A DNA stretch of 64,000 nucleotides from Actinacidiphila alni (GCF_900112845.1 NZ_FONG01000010.1:234774-298773), one strand, 5' to 3'; positions 1 through 7,967 are shown, counted from the stretch's first letter. Translations and numbers: made by a program. Notes: a model not told the origin generated them from the letters alone.

Positions 1-347
1 TCGCAGTTGACCTGGCCCTTGACGTGTTCGACGGACGGCTCCGAGCCGTCGGTGGAGTTGGCGTCGCCGCCGATCTCCAGTTTGAGCAGTTGCAGATTCG
101 CGCCGTAGCCGGGCTTGAAAAGGTAGTCGAGGATCTGCGCCTGCTGGGCGGCCGGATAGTCGGTGAGCAGCCGGGAGTTGCCGCCTCCGCCGCTGATCGC
201 GCCGATGCCGTCGAAGGTCCGGCCGCCCTGGGTTCCGTCCACCGTGATCGTGGTGGTCGCGGCTTGCGCGGGTGCGACGCCTACGGTCAGCAGTGCGACA
301 AGGAGCCCCATGACCCACAACGGGGCGAATCTCCATGTTCGTAACAT
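1..347 (-). CDS. GH59 galactosylceramidase-like secreted hydrolase, N-terminal part
   Basis: The gene runs off the left edge, so only about 115 N-terminal residues are visible. Residues 1-29 form a signal peptide (basic MLRTWR, hydrophobic core, Ala-Gln-Ala end), so the enzyme is probably exported. After it comes TFDGIGAISGGGGNSRLL, then ILDYLFKPGYGANLQLLKLE and IGGDANSTDGSEPS, which follow the order of the human galactocerebrosidase N-terminus; this is the basis for the GH59 call. That family removes beta-linked galactose from galactolipids or galactosides; the real substrate here is unknown. The ATG at 347 has AAGGG seven bases upstream. Codon 2 is TTA, a rare codon in Streptomyces that would make translation depend on the bldA tRNA. 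The catalytic Glu residues lie outside the window. Confidence 0.75.
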   Translation of the reverse strand, partial: MLRTWRFAPLWVMGLLVALLTVGVAPAQAATTTITVDGTQGGRTFDGIGAISGGGGNSRLLTDYPAAQQAQILDYLFKPGYGANLQLLKLEIGGDANSTDGSEPSVEHVKGQVNC

Positions 348-350
348 GCC

Positions 351-382
351 TGAACCCTTCACCGTGGGGGGAATGGGGTTCA
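351..382. promoter_or_regulatory. Inverted repeat just upstream of the GH59-like gene
   Basis: TGAACCC (351-357) and GGGTTCA (376-382) form a perfect 7-bp inverted repeat with an 18-bp spacer, ending four bases before the GH59-like start codon. It covers the expected ribosome-binding region, so it could be an operator or a translation-blocking hairpin. No regulator is identified for it. Confidence 0.25.
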
Positions 383-443
383 GTGTCTTGTCGTGTTCAC
401 TTCTCGGTCAATATCCCGAACAAAGAAAACAGAATTGAACGCT

Positions 444-1427
444 TCAGGTGGGGTCGCCGCCCGACTCGCCGGTGCGGCGGGCGGCCCAGACGGTGCGTTC
501 GGTGCGGACGGTGAGGTCGGCGCGCTTCAGGATGCTCTCCGGCCCTTCGGTGTCGAGCAGGCGGTCGAGGGCGGCGAGATCGCCTGCGTCCAGGGCGGGT
601 GCGGCCGAGCCGCGCATCCGGCGCAGACTCTGCAGCGCGTAGCGGCCGACGGCCGGGGCGGCGGCGCCGTCCAGGTGCACGGAGACGGTGCGTTGGTGTT
701 CGACGGTGAAGCCCGCGGCGGTCAGCATGGCGCCCCAGTCCGCACCGCGGTGCGGTACGTGCTCGGTGTGGTGGCGTTCGCTCGCCGCGTGGCAGCGCTC
801 TTCGAGGCCCGGCCGTTCCTCGGGCGCGTCCGCGGGCAGGAAGCGCGGGAAGCCGGCCAGTTCGACGACTGCGAACAGGCCGCCGGGTGCGAGCAGTTCA
901 TGGACCCGGCGCAGCGTACGGCCGGGGTCGGCCATGTGGTGCATCGACGCGGACGCCCAGACGAGGTCGGGGGCCGTCAGGTCGGGCCACGGCGCGTCGA
1001 GGTCGGCCTGCACGGTACGCACCCGGCCCGCCGTACCGCTCGCCGCGGCCTTCTCCCGCAGCCGTCGCAGATGGTCGGCCGAGGAGTCGACGGCGGTCAC
1101 CTCGGCGTCCGGGAATCGGGCGAGGAGCGCGAAGGTGCCCGCTCCGGTGCCGCAGCCGAGGTCCACGACGCGCCGCGGGGCCGGACCCACGGGCAGCGAC
1201 GCGACGATGTCGGCGAGGTGCCCGGCGAGCACTTCCGCGTCCAGATCGAGGAGGTCCGCCTGGTCGTGGTCATGGCCGTGGCCCGGGTCAGGGCTGTGGC
1301 CGGCGCCGTGGTCATGGCCGGCGCCGTGGTCATGGCCGGGACCGTGGTCATGGCCGGGACCGTGGCCGTCGTCGGGGTCGTGTTCCGTGGCGCCGTGCGC
1401 CGCGTGCGGGGCCGCGTGGTGGTTCAT
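444..1427 (-). CDS. Class I SAM-dependent methyltransferase with His-rich N-terminal extension
   Basis: This is a 327-residue soluble protein. Residues about 85-200 form a Rossmann methyltransferase fold: motif I is DLGCGTGAG at 89-97, followed by an acidic strand end (TAVDSS) and a post-motif with WASASMHHM, as in UbiE/Methyltransf_25 proteins. The substrate cannot be told. Residues 3-54 are unusual: they hold about 15 histidines in GHDHGA/GHDHGP repeats, a composition seen in metal-binding tails of nickel, cobalt or zinc proteins. The repeat is encoded by an 18-bp tandem DNA repeat. The gene is on the same strand as the GH59-like gene but about 95 bp separate them, and the roles look unrelated. 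No metal-responsive regulator is next to it. Confidence 0.8.
   Translation of the reverse strand: MNHHAAPHAAHGATEHDPDDGHGPGHDHGPGHDHGAGHDHGAGHSPDPGHGHDHDQADLLDLDAEVLAGHLADIVASLPVGPAPRRVVDLGCGTGAGTFALLARFPDAEVTAVDSSADHLRRLREKAAASGTAGRVRTVQADLDAPWPDLTAPDLVWASASMHHMADPGRTLRRVHELLAPGGLFAVVELAGFPRFLPADAPEERPGLEERCHAASERHHTEHVPHRGADWGAMLTAAGFTVEHQRTVSVHLDGAAAPAVGRYALQSLRRMRGSAAPALDAGDLAALDRLLDTEGPESILKRADLTVRTERTVWAARRTGESGGDPT
1302..1368. repeat. 18-bp in-frame tandem repeat encoding His-Asp-His-Gly units
   Basis: Units start at 1302, 1320, 1338 and (partly) 1356, each close to GGCGCCGTGGTCATGGCC on the plus strand. The period is six codons, so slippage changes the number of His-rich units in the methyltransferase without a frameshift. 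The third and fourth units carry GGGACC in place of GGCGCC. Confidence 0.85.
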
Positions 1428-1546
1428 GGCGCCACGCTAACCCGGCCATGCGCCGACGGCACGACGTCTTTCCGTTTACGCAAGGCGACGGCGCGGATCG
1501 CTGCCCGACGCGCAAAGCGGTGCGGCCTGGGCCGCGGCCGAAGCGG

Positions 1547-2131
1547 TCAGCCGGACCCGGCTTCCGCGCGCTGGTGGCCGCGCCGGGCGTCCCGGTCGAA
1601 GATCCCCATGATCTCGCAGGGACCACCCTCGGCGCCGATCGCGTGCGGCAGCATCGTGGGGAATTCGGCGGCCTGATTGGTCTCGATCCGGAAGCGCCGG
1701 TTGCCCAGCAGCAGCACGGCCGTACCGGACAGGACGACGAGCCATTCGCGGCCGGGGTGGGCGCGCAGCCGCGACGGGCTGTCCGGCGGGGGTTCGGTCA
1801 TCCGCTGCCGCATCACCGACATGCCCGGGTCCGCCTTGACCAGCCACCGCATCACGCCGTGCGCGCCGTCGATCTGCGGGCTGGAGACGACGTCGTCCGC
1901 CGCCGTCTCCACCAGCTGGTCGAGCGTGGTGTCCAGGGCGCGGGCGAGCGTGACGAGACTGTCCAGGGCGAGCCGACGCTGCCCGTTCTCGATCCGGCTG
2001 AGCGTGGACTGACTCAGCCGCGCCCGGGCGGCCAGCTCCTCAAGCGACCAGCCCTGCGCCACCCGCAGCGCGCGGATCCTTTTGCGCACCAGGCTGTCCA
2101 GCTCACCATCATTTTGCGTCATGGGCAACAT
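1547..2131 (-). CDS. XRE-family regulator with C-terminal cupin
   Basis: A 194-residue DNA-binding protein. Residues about 15-72 are a helix-turn-helix of XRE type (VRKRIRALRVAQGWSLEELAA, then SQSTLSRIENGQ). The second half is a cupin-like beta-barrel (PGREWLVVLSGTAVLLLGNRRF, then MLPHAIGAEGGP), a common sensor part in this two-domain family. A second in-frame ATG at 2122 (MTQNDGE) is an equally good start; neither has a clear Shine-Dalgarno sequence. It is divergent from the MFS transporter at 2252, with about 120 bp between them, so it is probably the local regulator of that pump and of itself. The ligand is unknown. Confidence 0.85.
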   Translation of the reverse strand: MLPMTQNDGELDSLVRKRIRALRVAQGWSLEELAARARLSQSTLSRIENGQRRLALDSLVTLARALDTTLDQLVETAADDVVSSPQIDGAHGVMRWLVKADPGMSVMRQRMTEPPPDSPSRLRAHPGREWLVVLSGTAVLLLGNRRFRIETNQAAEFPTMLPHAIGAEGGPCEIMGIFDRDARRGHQRAEAGSG

Positions 2132-2142
2132 CGTATGCCGAC

Positions 2143-2155
2143 CGGGCAAGGCCCG
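2143..2155. promoter_or_regulatory. Candidate operator between XRE-cupin gene and MFS gene
   Basis: CGGGC-AAG-GCCCG is a perfect 5+5 palindrome in the shared 120-bp divergent region. It lies just upstream of the regulator start and about 100 bp before the transporter. GC-rich palindromes of this size arise by chance here, so this is a weak call. Confidence 0.25.
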
Positions 2156-2251
2156 CCTACGGTCGTGCGGGGGCGGCATCCGCCGGCCCCGTACGCGGCC
2201 GGCCCTCGCCGCCGTACCCCTCGCATCGCCTCGCCCTTGTCGGGAGACATC

Positions 2252-3823
2252 ATGAGTACGAGCCCGTCCAGCCCACCCGACGCGCGTCAGCGGCGCACGA
2301 TCCTCGTCACGGTGTGCGTCGCGCTGATGGCCGTGATCGCCTCGGTGTCGGGTCTGAACGTCGCCCAGCCCGACCTCGCCGTCGCCTTCGACGCCTCGCA
2401 GAGCACGATTTTGTGGATCATCAACATCTACACCCTGAGCCTGGCCGCGCTGCTGCTGCCGCTCGGCGCAATCGGCGACCGGCTCGGCCGCAAACCCATG
2501 CTGCTGACGGGTCTGACGCTCTTCGGCGTGGCGAGCGCGGTGGCCGGGCTCGCCCCGTCCTCCGGGGTGATGCTCGCCGCACGGCTGCTCAGCGGCGTCG
2601 GCGCGGCGATGATCATGCCCATCACGCTGGCCGTCATCACCTCGACCTTTCCCGAGGAGGAACGCGGCCGCGCGATCGGGGTGTGGACCGGAGTGGCCGG
2701 CGGAGGCGGCATTCTGGGCATGTTCCTGTCGGCGGCGCTGGTGGACGTCGCGAGCTGGCGCTGGCTGTTCGTGCTGCCGGTCGTGCTGGTCGCCGTGGCG
2801 CTGGCCATGACGCTGCGGTCGGTGCCCGACTCCCGTGAGCGGTCCGGGCACTCCTTCGACGCGGTCGGCGCGCTCACCTCCGTGGTCGCCGTCGTCGGGC
2901 TGATCTTCGTCCTCCAGGAGGGGCCGGAGCGCGGCTGGAGCGCGCCGGTGACCCTGCTGAGCCTGGTCGTCGGGGTGCTCGCGGCGGTCGCCTTCGTGGC
3001 CTGGGAGCTGCGCCGCCGGGACGCGTCGCTGCTGGACGTACGGCTGTTCGGGGAGCGCGGTCTCGCCGGCGGTTCTGTGACGCTGCTGACGGTCTTCGGT
3101 GTGCAGGCGGGCATCTTCGTGGTGCTCTTCCCCTTCTTCCAGGCCGTGCTGGGCTGGTCCGGGCTGCTGTCCACCCTCGCGCTGATGCCGATGGCCGTGC
3201 TGATGATGCTGGCCTCGGGTCTCGCGCCCAAGCTGGCCGCGCGGGTCGGCAGCCGGGCGACGATGGCCGCGGGCATCGCCCTGGCGGGCGCCGGGCTTGC
3301 CCTCATGGCGGCCCTGGTCTCCGTCGGCGGCGGCTACCTGTCGGTGCTGCCCGGGATGCTCGCGATGGGCACCGGCATGGGCCTGTCGATGACGCCGTCC
3401 ACCGAGGCGATCACCGGCGCGCTGCCGCGCGAGCGGCAGGGTGTGGCCTCGGCGCTCAACGATGTGGCGCGCGAATTCGGCACCGCGCTCGGTGTCGCCC
3501 TGCTCGGCGCCCTGCTGTCGGCCGGCTATCGCGGCGCGATCGGCTCCCGGCTCGACGGTGTGCAGCGCGGCGCCGCCGACACCGCGCGTGAAGGCGTCGC
3601 CAACGCCGTCGAGGTCGCGCCGACCACAGGGCCACACGCCCGGGCCCTCGTACGCGCCGCCCGCGAGTCGTTCGTCGACGGCTGGCAGCAGGCGATGTGG
3701 GCGGGCGTGGCGGTGATGGCCGCGCTTTTCCTCTACATCGTCCTGCGCGGCCCGCGCGCCCAGGACGCGGCGGTCGCGGACAGCGCGGACAGCGCGGACA
3801 AGCAGCCGGAGCCGGTGGCCTGA
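2252..3823 (+). CDS. MFS transporter, DHA2 (EmrB/QacA) type drug exporter
   Basis: A 523-residue integral membrane protein with about 14 hydrophobic segments. Motif A reads GDRLGRKP at 75-82, and LNVAQPDLAVAF at about 35-46 is the N-terminal signature of 14-helix DHA2 proton-coupled drug exporters. A glycine-rich antiporter motif (GVWTGVAGGGGILG) follows in helix 5. Such proteins expel hydrophobic or cationic compounds using the proton gradient. The ATG at 2252 follows GGGAGA at good spacing. The divergent XRE-cupin gene is the likely repressor or activator. The C-terminus ends in an acidic repetitive tail (ADSADSADK). Substrate unknown. Confidence 0.9.
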   Translation: MSTSPSSPPDARQRRTILVTVCVALMAVIASVSGLNVAQPDLAVAFDASQSTILWIINIYTLSLAALLLPLGAIGDRLGRKPMLLTGLTLFGVASAVAGLAPSSGVMLAARLLSGVGAAMIMPITLAVITSTFPEEERGRAIGVWTGVAGGGGILGMFLSAALVDVASWRWLFVLPVVLVAVALAMTLRSVPDSRERSGHSFDAVGALTSVVAVVGLIFVLQEGPERGWSAPVTLLSLVVGVLAAVAFVAWELRRRDASLLDVRLFGERGLAGGSVTLLTVFGVQAGIFVVLFPFFQAVLGWSGLLSTLALMPMAVLMMLASGLAPKLAARVGSRATMAAGIALAGAGLALMAALVSVGGGYLSVLPGMLAMGTGMGLSMTPSTEAITGALPRERQGVASALNDVAREFGTALGVALLGALLSAGYRGAIGSRLDGVQRGAADTAREGVANAVEVAPTTGPHARALVRAARESFVDGWQQAMWAGVAVMAALFLYIVLRGPRAQDAAVADSADSADKQPEPVA

Positions 3824-3843
3824 GCCCGGCCCGGGCGGTCCGG

Positions 3844-3877
3844 GAGTCCGGGCGGGCCGCGAGTCCGGGCGGGCCGT
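3844..3877. repeat. 17-bp direct repeat between convergent genes
   Basis: GAGTCCGGGCGGGCCG occurs twice in tandem (3844-3860 and 3861-3877) in the short gap between the MFS gene and the stop codon of the convergent HTH regulator. It could be slippage-derived and fold as part of a terminator region. Confidence 0.5.
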
Positions 3878-4728
3878 CAGCCGGTGACGTCCATGCGCTG
3901 GGTGCCGATCACCGAGAGCAGCCGCAGCGCCTGCTCGGAGGGCGACCCGGGCGTCGCGGTGTAGATGACGACGCGCTGGTCCCGGTCGGCGATGTCGAGG
4001 ACGTCGCAGTTGACGGTGACCGGACCGACCAGCGGGTGCTGGAAGGTCTTGCACAGCGTCGGCTCGTCGAGGACGTCGTGCGACTCCCACAGCCGCCGGA
4101 AGTCCTCGCTCCCGGCGAGCAGTTCCGCCACCAGCTCGCGCACCTCGGGATCGTCGGGGTAACGGGCGGCGACCGTACGCAGCCGCTGGGCCGAGGCCCG
4201 GCCGAAGTGCTCCACGTCGGACACGCCGTACAGCCGCCCGTCGGTCGGCGGGCCGAGGAAGGCGCGGCGGACGAGATTGCGGTCCCGGCGGGGCAGGGCG
4301 GAGAAGTCCTCCATGAGGGCCGCCGCGAGGTCGTTCCAGGCGATCACCTCGCCGATCGCGGACATCACGGTCGCCGCGGCCTGCGGCAGCCGGTCCAGGA
4401 GGTCGAGGATGCTCTGCCGCACCTCGCGCGGCGGCCCGGCGGCGGCAGGTCCGGGCGGGGCCCCGGCGAGGTGGTGCAGGTGGGCGCGCTCGACGTCGGT
4501 CAGCCGCAGCGCGCGGGCCAGTCCGGCGAGCACCTCGCGGGACGGGCGCGGGCCCCGGGCCTGTTCCAGGCGCGTGTAGTACTCGGTCGAGATGAAGGCC
4601 AATTGCGCCGCCTCCTCGCGGCGCAGCCCGGGTGTGCGGCGGCGCGTACCGGCGGGCAGCCCCACCTCGGCGGGGGTGATCCGCTCGCGGCGGCTGCGCA
4701 GGAAGTCGGCCAGTTCTCGTCTGTCCAC
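3877..4728 (-). CDS. HTH regulator with MmyB-like ligand-binding domain
   Basis: A protein of 283 residues. The N-terminal 90 residues are the XRE-type helix-turn-helix of this large actinobacterial group (ELADFLRSRRERITPAEVGLP, RTPGLRREEAAQLAFISTEYYTRLEQ). The rest is the MmyB-like domain (IAWNDLAAALMEDF, ARYPDDPEVRELVAELLAGSEDFRRLWESHDV, FQHPLVGPVTVNCDVL), thought to bind a small hydrophobic ligand. The start is set at GTG 4728 because family members begin with residues like DRRELADFLR; GGAGAG lies very close to it. It is divergent from the short-chain dehydrogenase at 4814, 85 bp away, a pairing that is very common for this family, so it probably represses that gene. Confidence 0.85.
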   Translation of the reverse strand: MDRRELADFLRSRRERITPAEVGLPAGTRRRTPGLRREEAAQLAFISTEYYTRLEQARGPRPSREVLAGLARALRLTDVERAHLHHLAGAPPGPAAAGPPREVRQSILDLLDRLPQAAATVMSAIGEVIAWNDLAAALMEDFSALPRRDRNLVRRAFLGPPTDGRLYGVSDVEHFGRASAQRLRTVAARYPDDPEVRELVAELLAGSEDFRRLWESHDVLDEPTLCKTFQHPLVGPVTVNCDVLDIADRDQRVVIYTATPGSPSEQALRLLSVIGTQRMDVTG

Positions 4729-4759
4729 CTCTCCAGTGTGCCCGTCCGCCGCGCGGCAG

Positions 4760-4780
4760 CCAGGTACAGCCGGTGCCTGG
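4760..4780. promoter_or_regulatory. Candidate operator between HTH regulator and SDR gene
   Basis: A 21-bp imperfect palindrome, CCAGGTAC at the left and TGCCTGG at the right, sits in the 85-bp divergent region; eight of ten base pairs around the centre are symmetric. Its position would let one bound regulator block both promoters. Confidence 0.5.
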
Positions 4781-4813
4781 TTGCGTCCCGCGGTCCGGCA
4801 CACGCTCGATGCC

Positions 4814-5653
4814 ATGGACAACACACCGACCACCCCTGTTCCCCCCACCGCTTCCACCCCGGCGCCCGGCACCGCGACCGCCGGTTCCGCCCCGTCCGGC
4901 CTGCTGGCCGGCAAGGTCGCCTTCATCACCGGCGCCGGCCGCGGCATCGGCGCCGCGGCCGCCCGGCTCTTCGCCCGCGAGGGCGCGAAGGTGCTGCTTG
5001 CGGCGCGTACGGAGACCCAGCTCAAGGCCGTGACGGAGGAGGTGCGGGCGGCCGGCGGCACCGCGGAGTACGTGGTGTGCGACCTCGCGGACCCGGCGAG
5101 CGTCCGCGCGGCCGTCGACCGTACGGTGCGGCTGTACGGACGCCTGGACGTGGCCTTCAACAACGGCGCGACGAGCGTGCCGCCCAATGCGGTGGACGCC
5201 GTGCCCCAGGCCGACTTCGACCTGCTGTACGCCGTGAATCTGCGGGGCCCGTGGCTGGCGATGGCCGCCGAGGTGGCCGCCATCAGGGCGACCGCGGGCA
5301 GCGGCGCGATCGTCAACAATTCCAGCGTCGGCAGCCTGCGCGGCAATCCCGAGCTGCCCGCGTACGGCGCGATGAAGCGGGCGGTCAACAGCCTGACCGA
5401 GTCCGCCGCGGTCACCTACGGCCCCGAGGGCATCCGCGTGAACGCCATCGCGCCCGGCGGCACCCTCACCGAGATGATCCACGACTGGGCGGAGCACTCC
5501 CCCGGCCTGCTCGACCGGATCACCGCGCACACCCCGCTGCGGCGGGCCGCCGACCCGGCCGAGATCGCCGAGGCCGCGGCCTGGCTGCTCAGCGACCGTT
5601 CCTCCTACGTGACCGGCACGGTGCTGCGGGTGGACGGCGGCGCCGCGGCCTGA
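4814..5653 (+). CDS. Short-chain dehydrogenase/reductase (SDR)
   Basis: A 279-residue NAD(P)-dependent oxidoreductase with a classical SDR fold. The cofactor motif TGAGRGIG is at 39-46, the NNG-type motif is FNNGA at about 115-119, and the catalytic residues are Ser170/171, Tyr184 and Lys188 (YGAMK). An extra 30-residue Pro/Thr/Ala-rich N-terminal segment precedes the fold and is unusual; a start further inside is possible but no better ribosome site is visible. Arg at the end of beta-2 (LLAARTETQ) suggests NADP(H). Alcohol or ketone substrate unknown. Expression is probably controlled by the divergent HTH regulator. Confidence 0.88.
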   Translation: MDNTPTTPVPPTASTPAPGTATAGSAPSGLLAGKVAFITGAGRGIGAAAARLFAREGAKVLLAARTETQLKAVTEEVRAAGGTAEYVVCDLADPASVRAAVDRTVRLYGRLDVAFNNGATSVPPNAVDAVPQADFDLLYAVNLRGPWLAMAAEVAAIRATAGSGAIVNNSSVGSLRGNPELPAYGAMKRAVNSLTESAAVTYGPEGIRVNAIAPGGTLTEMIHDWAEHSPGLLDRITAHTPLRRAADPAEIAEAAAWLLSDRSSYVTGTVLRVDGGAAA

Positions 5654-5716
5654 GGCCGCGACGTTCAGGTGCGGCGCGGCGACCGTCGGAGGACGGGCGC
5701 CGCGCCGCACTGGCGC

Positions 5717-5818
5717 GCTCGTGCTCGTGCTCGTGCTCGTGCTTGTGCTTGTGCTCGTGCTCGTGCTTGTGCTTGTGCTCGTGCTTGTGCTTGTGCTCGT
5801 GCTTGTGCTCGTGCTTGG
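5717..5818. repeat. Hexanucleotide microsatellite (GCTCGT/GCTTGT)n
   Basis: Sixteen perfect 6-bp units plus one with a last-base change fill 5717-5818. Each unit is GCTCGT or GCTTGT, so the two variants are mixed along the array. It lies between the SDR stop codon and the convergent stop codon of the deacetylase, so it is intergenic; any reading of it as Thr-Ser or Leu-Val repeats is a by-product. Such an array is prone to copy-number change. Confidence 0.95.
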
Positions 5819-5845
5819 CAATCGGGCGGATTCCGTTCGCGCGGA

Positions 5846-6865
5846 TCAGCCCGTGCCGCAGGAGACGGACGGCCAGGTCCAGGAGCCGTTGCTCTGGATC
5901 GTCACGCCCCAGTTGTCACCGTTGCCGTTGGGTTTGGCGACGAGCGTCTGCGCGCCGGGATAGCTCGCGGTGACGTTCCAGGTCGCCATGACCTTCTCGG
6001 GCGCCGGGACGTTCATCGTCACCGTCCACTGCTGCGATCCGGACACGGCGACATTAAGGTTGTAGCGGTCGCTCCACCTGGTGCCCGCGGTCACGGTCGC
6101 GGTGCAACTGCCGCCGCTCCCACCGCCCGTTGTGCCTCCGGTCGTTGTGCCTCCGGTCGTGCCGCCTCCGCCGTCGGGGGCGACGGCGCGGCCGGTCTGC
6201 GGCGAGATCATGCCCGCGCACAATCCGCGGGATGCCAGATTCTGCGCGATCCGCGGGATCGCGGCCAGGGTGTTGGCGGGCCACTCGTGCATCAGGACGA
6301 CCTGGCCGTTGGTCAGCCGGGAGTTGGCCTGCACGATGGCGTCGACGCTCGCGCCGTTCCAGTCCTGCGAGTCGACGTCCCAGATGACCTGGGTGAGACC
6401 GTGCGCGGCCTCCACGGACTGGAGCGTCGCGTTGGTCTCGCCGTACGGCGGCCGGAACAGCCTGGGGGTGCCGCCGCCCGCGGCGGCGATGGCCTGCTGT
6501 GTCCTGGACACCTCGGAGTCGATCTGCGCCTGGCTCTCCTGGACCAGATGCGGGTGGGTGTAGCTGTGGTTGCCGACCCACATGCCGGCGGCGACCTCCG
6601 CCGCCACCTGGGCGGGGTAAGCGGCGGCGTACTGGCCCTCGTTGAACATCGTGGCCCGCAGGCCGTTCTGCTTGAGGGCGTTGAGCACGGCCGGGGTGTG
6701 GTCGTTGGAGGGGCCGTCGTCGAAGGTGAGGCCGACGTAGCCGTTGCAGGTGGCGGCCTGTGACGGGGTGGAGTTGACGGTCGCGGTGACCAGGCCGGTC
6801 ACGGCGAGTCCGGTCGCGGCCAAACCGGCGACCAGGGCGCGCGTGGAGCGCGGTTTTCCGGGCAT
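5846..6865 (-). CDS. axeA: Secreted CE4 polysaccharide/acetylxylan deacetylase with CBM2
   Basis: A 339-residue exported esterase. Residues 1-38 are a signal peptide. The NodB-type CE4 domain (about 42-225) has the metal and catalytic motifs TFDDGP (Asp49, Asp50), HSYTHP (His100, His104), RPPYGE at 138-143, DVDSQDW at 163-169 and LMHE with His193. A Gly/Thr linker (231-252) leads to a family 2 carbohydrate-binding module (254-336, bounded by Cys254 and Cys336, with conserved Trp). It removes acetyl groups from xylan so that xylanases gain access. It lies 61 bp after the GH11 xylanase on the same strand, as in the xlnB-axeA pair of Streptomyces lividans; the symbol rests on that match. The last motif reads LMHE, where LLHD is more usual. 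Confidence 0.87.
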   Translation of the reverse strand: MPGKPRSTRALVAGLAATGLAVTGLVTATVNSTPSQAATCNGYVGLTFDDGPSNDHTPAVLNALKQNGLRATMFNEGQYAAAYPAQVAAEVAAGMWVGNHSYTHPHLVQESQAQIDSEVSRTQQAIAAAGGGTPRLFRPPYGETNATLQSVEAAHGLTQVIWDVDSQDWNGASVDAIVQANSRLTNGQVVLMHEWPANTLAAIPRIAQNLASRGLCAGMISPQTGRAVAPDGGGGTTGGTTTGGTTGGGSGGSCTATVTAGTRWSDRYNLNVAVSGSQQWTVTMNVPAPEKVMATWNVTASYPGAQTLVAKPNGNGDNWGVTIQSNGSWTWPSVSCGTG

Positions 6866-6926
6866 GGGGGGATCTCCTCTGCGGGACGGCGGTCCGCCGT
6901 CGGACGAGGGGTGCGGTGCCGGTGGG

Positions 6927-7967
6927 TCAGCCGGCCGCGCAGGAGAAGGTGGGCCAAGTGGTCGAACCGTTCTTCTGCACGGTCAGGCCCCAGTTGTTGC
7001 CGTTGCCGTTCGGTTTGGCGACGAGCGTCTGCGCGGTGGGGTAGGTCGCGGTGATGTTCCAGGTCGCCATGACCTTCTCGGGGCTGGGCACGTTGACGGT
7101 GACCGTCCAGTTGGCGGCGCCGCTCACCGCGACATTGAGGTTGTACCGGTCGGACCACTGGTCGCCCGCGGTGACGCTGGCGGTGCAACTGCCGCCGCCC
7201 GTACCGCCGTTGTTCCCTCCGGTGGTGCCGCCCGTGGTCCCGCCGGAACCGCCGCCCGAGCCGACGGTGATGCTGGAGCTGCCGGAGGACTGATAGCCCT
7301 CGGTGGCGAGGATCTCGTAGTTGAAGCTGCCGAGATTCATGCCCGCCCCGGCCCAGGCGTTGAAGTGGTTGGCGACGGTGATGGTGCCGCCGGTCCGCTT
7401 GGACTGCCGGACGCTCCAGTACTGGTTGAAGGTCCGATTGCCCTCGATCGAGGGCGCGTTGACCCGGGTCGTCTCGTAGATGTCGTAGGTGCCGCCGTCA
7501 CTGGTGACGGTGCCCTTGTACGTGCCGGTCGGCCGGTAGGTGCCGTAGTTGTCGACGACGTAGTACTCGACCAGCGGATTGGTGGTCCAGCCGTACAGCG
7601 ACAGATACGCGTTGCCGGACGGGTTGAAGCTGCCGGAGTACGTGACGGGGTTGCGGCTGCCGGTGGACCAGCCCTTTCCGGCGACGAAGTTGCCCGCGTT
7701 GCTCCAACTGGTGCTGTAGCTGCCGCCGGCTCCGAGGTTCATCGAGACCTGGCCGCTGCCTTCGGTCCAGAAGGAGTAGAAGTAGCCGTTGTTGGTGCCC
7801 GTCTGGTTCGAGGTGATCACGGTGTCGGCGCTCGCGGTACCGGGCAGCGTCAGGGCCGCTACGGCAACGAGCGCGACGGCGCAGACGCCGCCGAGGAGCA
7901 GCCGGAGCCGGCTGAGTAACCCGGGCGAGCGGCGTCCGCCGCTCCCGCGGTGTGCGGTGTCGTTCAT
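6927..7967 (-). CDS. xlnB: Secreted GH11 endo-1,4-beta-xylanase with CBM2
   Basis: A 346-residue exported enzyme that hydrolyses internal beta-1,4 bonds of xylan. An N-terminal signal region ends near residue 47 (LPGTASA). The GH11 jelly-roll domain spans about 48-234; the nucleophile is Glu134 in PLVEYYVVDNYG and the acid/base is Glu223 in ILATEGYQSSG. A Gly/Thr linker (236-259) joins a CBM2 (261-344). The linker and CBM are close copies of those in the downstream deacetylase. First gene of a two-gene xylan operon; operator-like CGAA-N3-TTTCG sites lie 86-236 bp upstream. The long charged N-region of the signal peptide fits Sec or Tat export; an RR pair is at 12-13. Confidence 0.93.
   Translation of the reverse strand: MNDTAHRGSGGRRSPGLLSRLRLLLGGVCAVALVAVAALTLPGTASADTVITSNQTGTNNGYFYSFWTEGSGQVSMNLGAGGSYSTSWSNAGNFVAGKGWSTGSRNPVTYSGSFNPSGNAYLSLYGWTTNPLVEYYVVDNYGTYRPTGTYKGTVTSDGGTYDIYETTRVNAPSIEGNRTFNQYWSVRQSKRTGGTITVANHFNAWAGAGMNLGSFNYEILATEGYQSSGSSSITVGSGGGSGGTTGGTTGGNNGGTGGGSCTASVTAGDQWSDRYNLNVAVSGAANWTVTVNVPSPEKVMATWNITATYPTAQTLVAKPNGNGNNWGLTVQKNGSTTWPTFSCAAG

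Noticed and set aside
887..3823. A 978-codon frame on the plus strand ending with the MFS gene
   Set aside because: The part before 2252 is Arg/Gly/Pro-rich antisense translation of the methyltransferase and regulator genes. The MFS start at 2252 has its own ribosome site.
1547..5821. A 1424-codon open frame on the minus strand
   Set aside because: It runs through the XRE-cupin gene, antisense of the MFS gene and the hexamer array. High GC keeps non-coding frames open; only its last 194 codons are the real XRE-cupin gene.
5721..5963. Short frame of Leu-Val repeats over the hexamer array
   Set aside because: It only translates the microsatellite and continues antisense into the deacetylase; no ribosome site.
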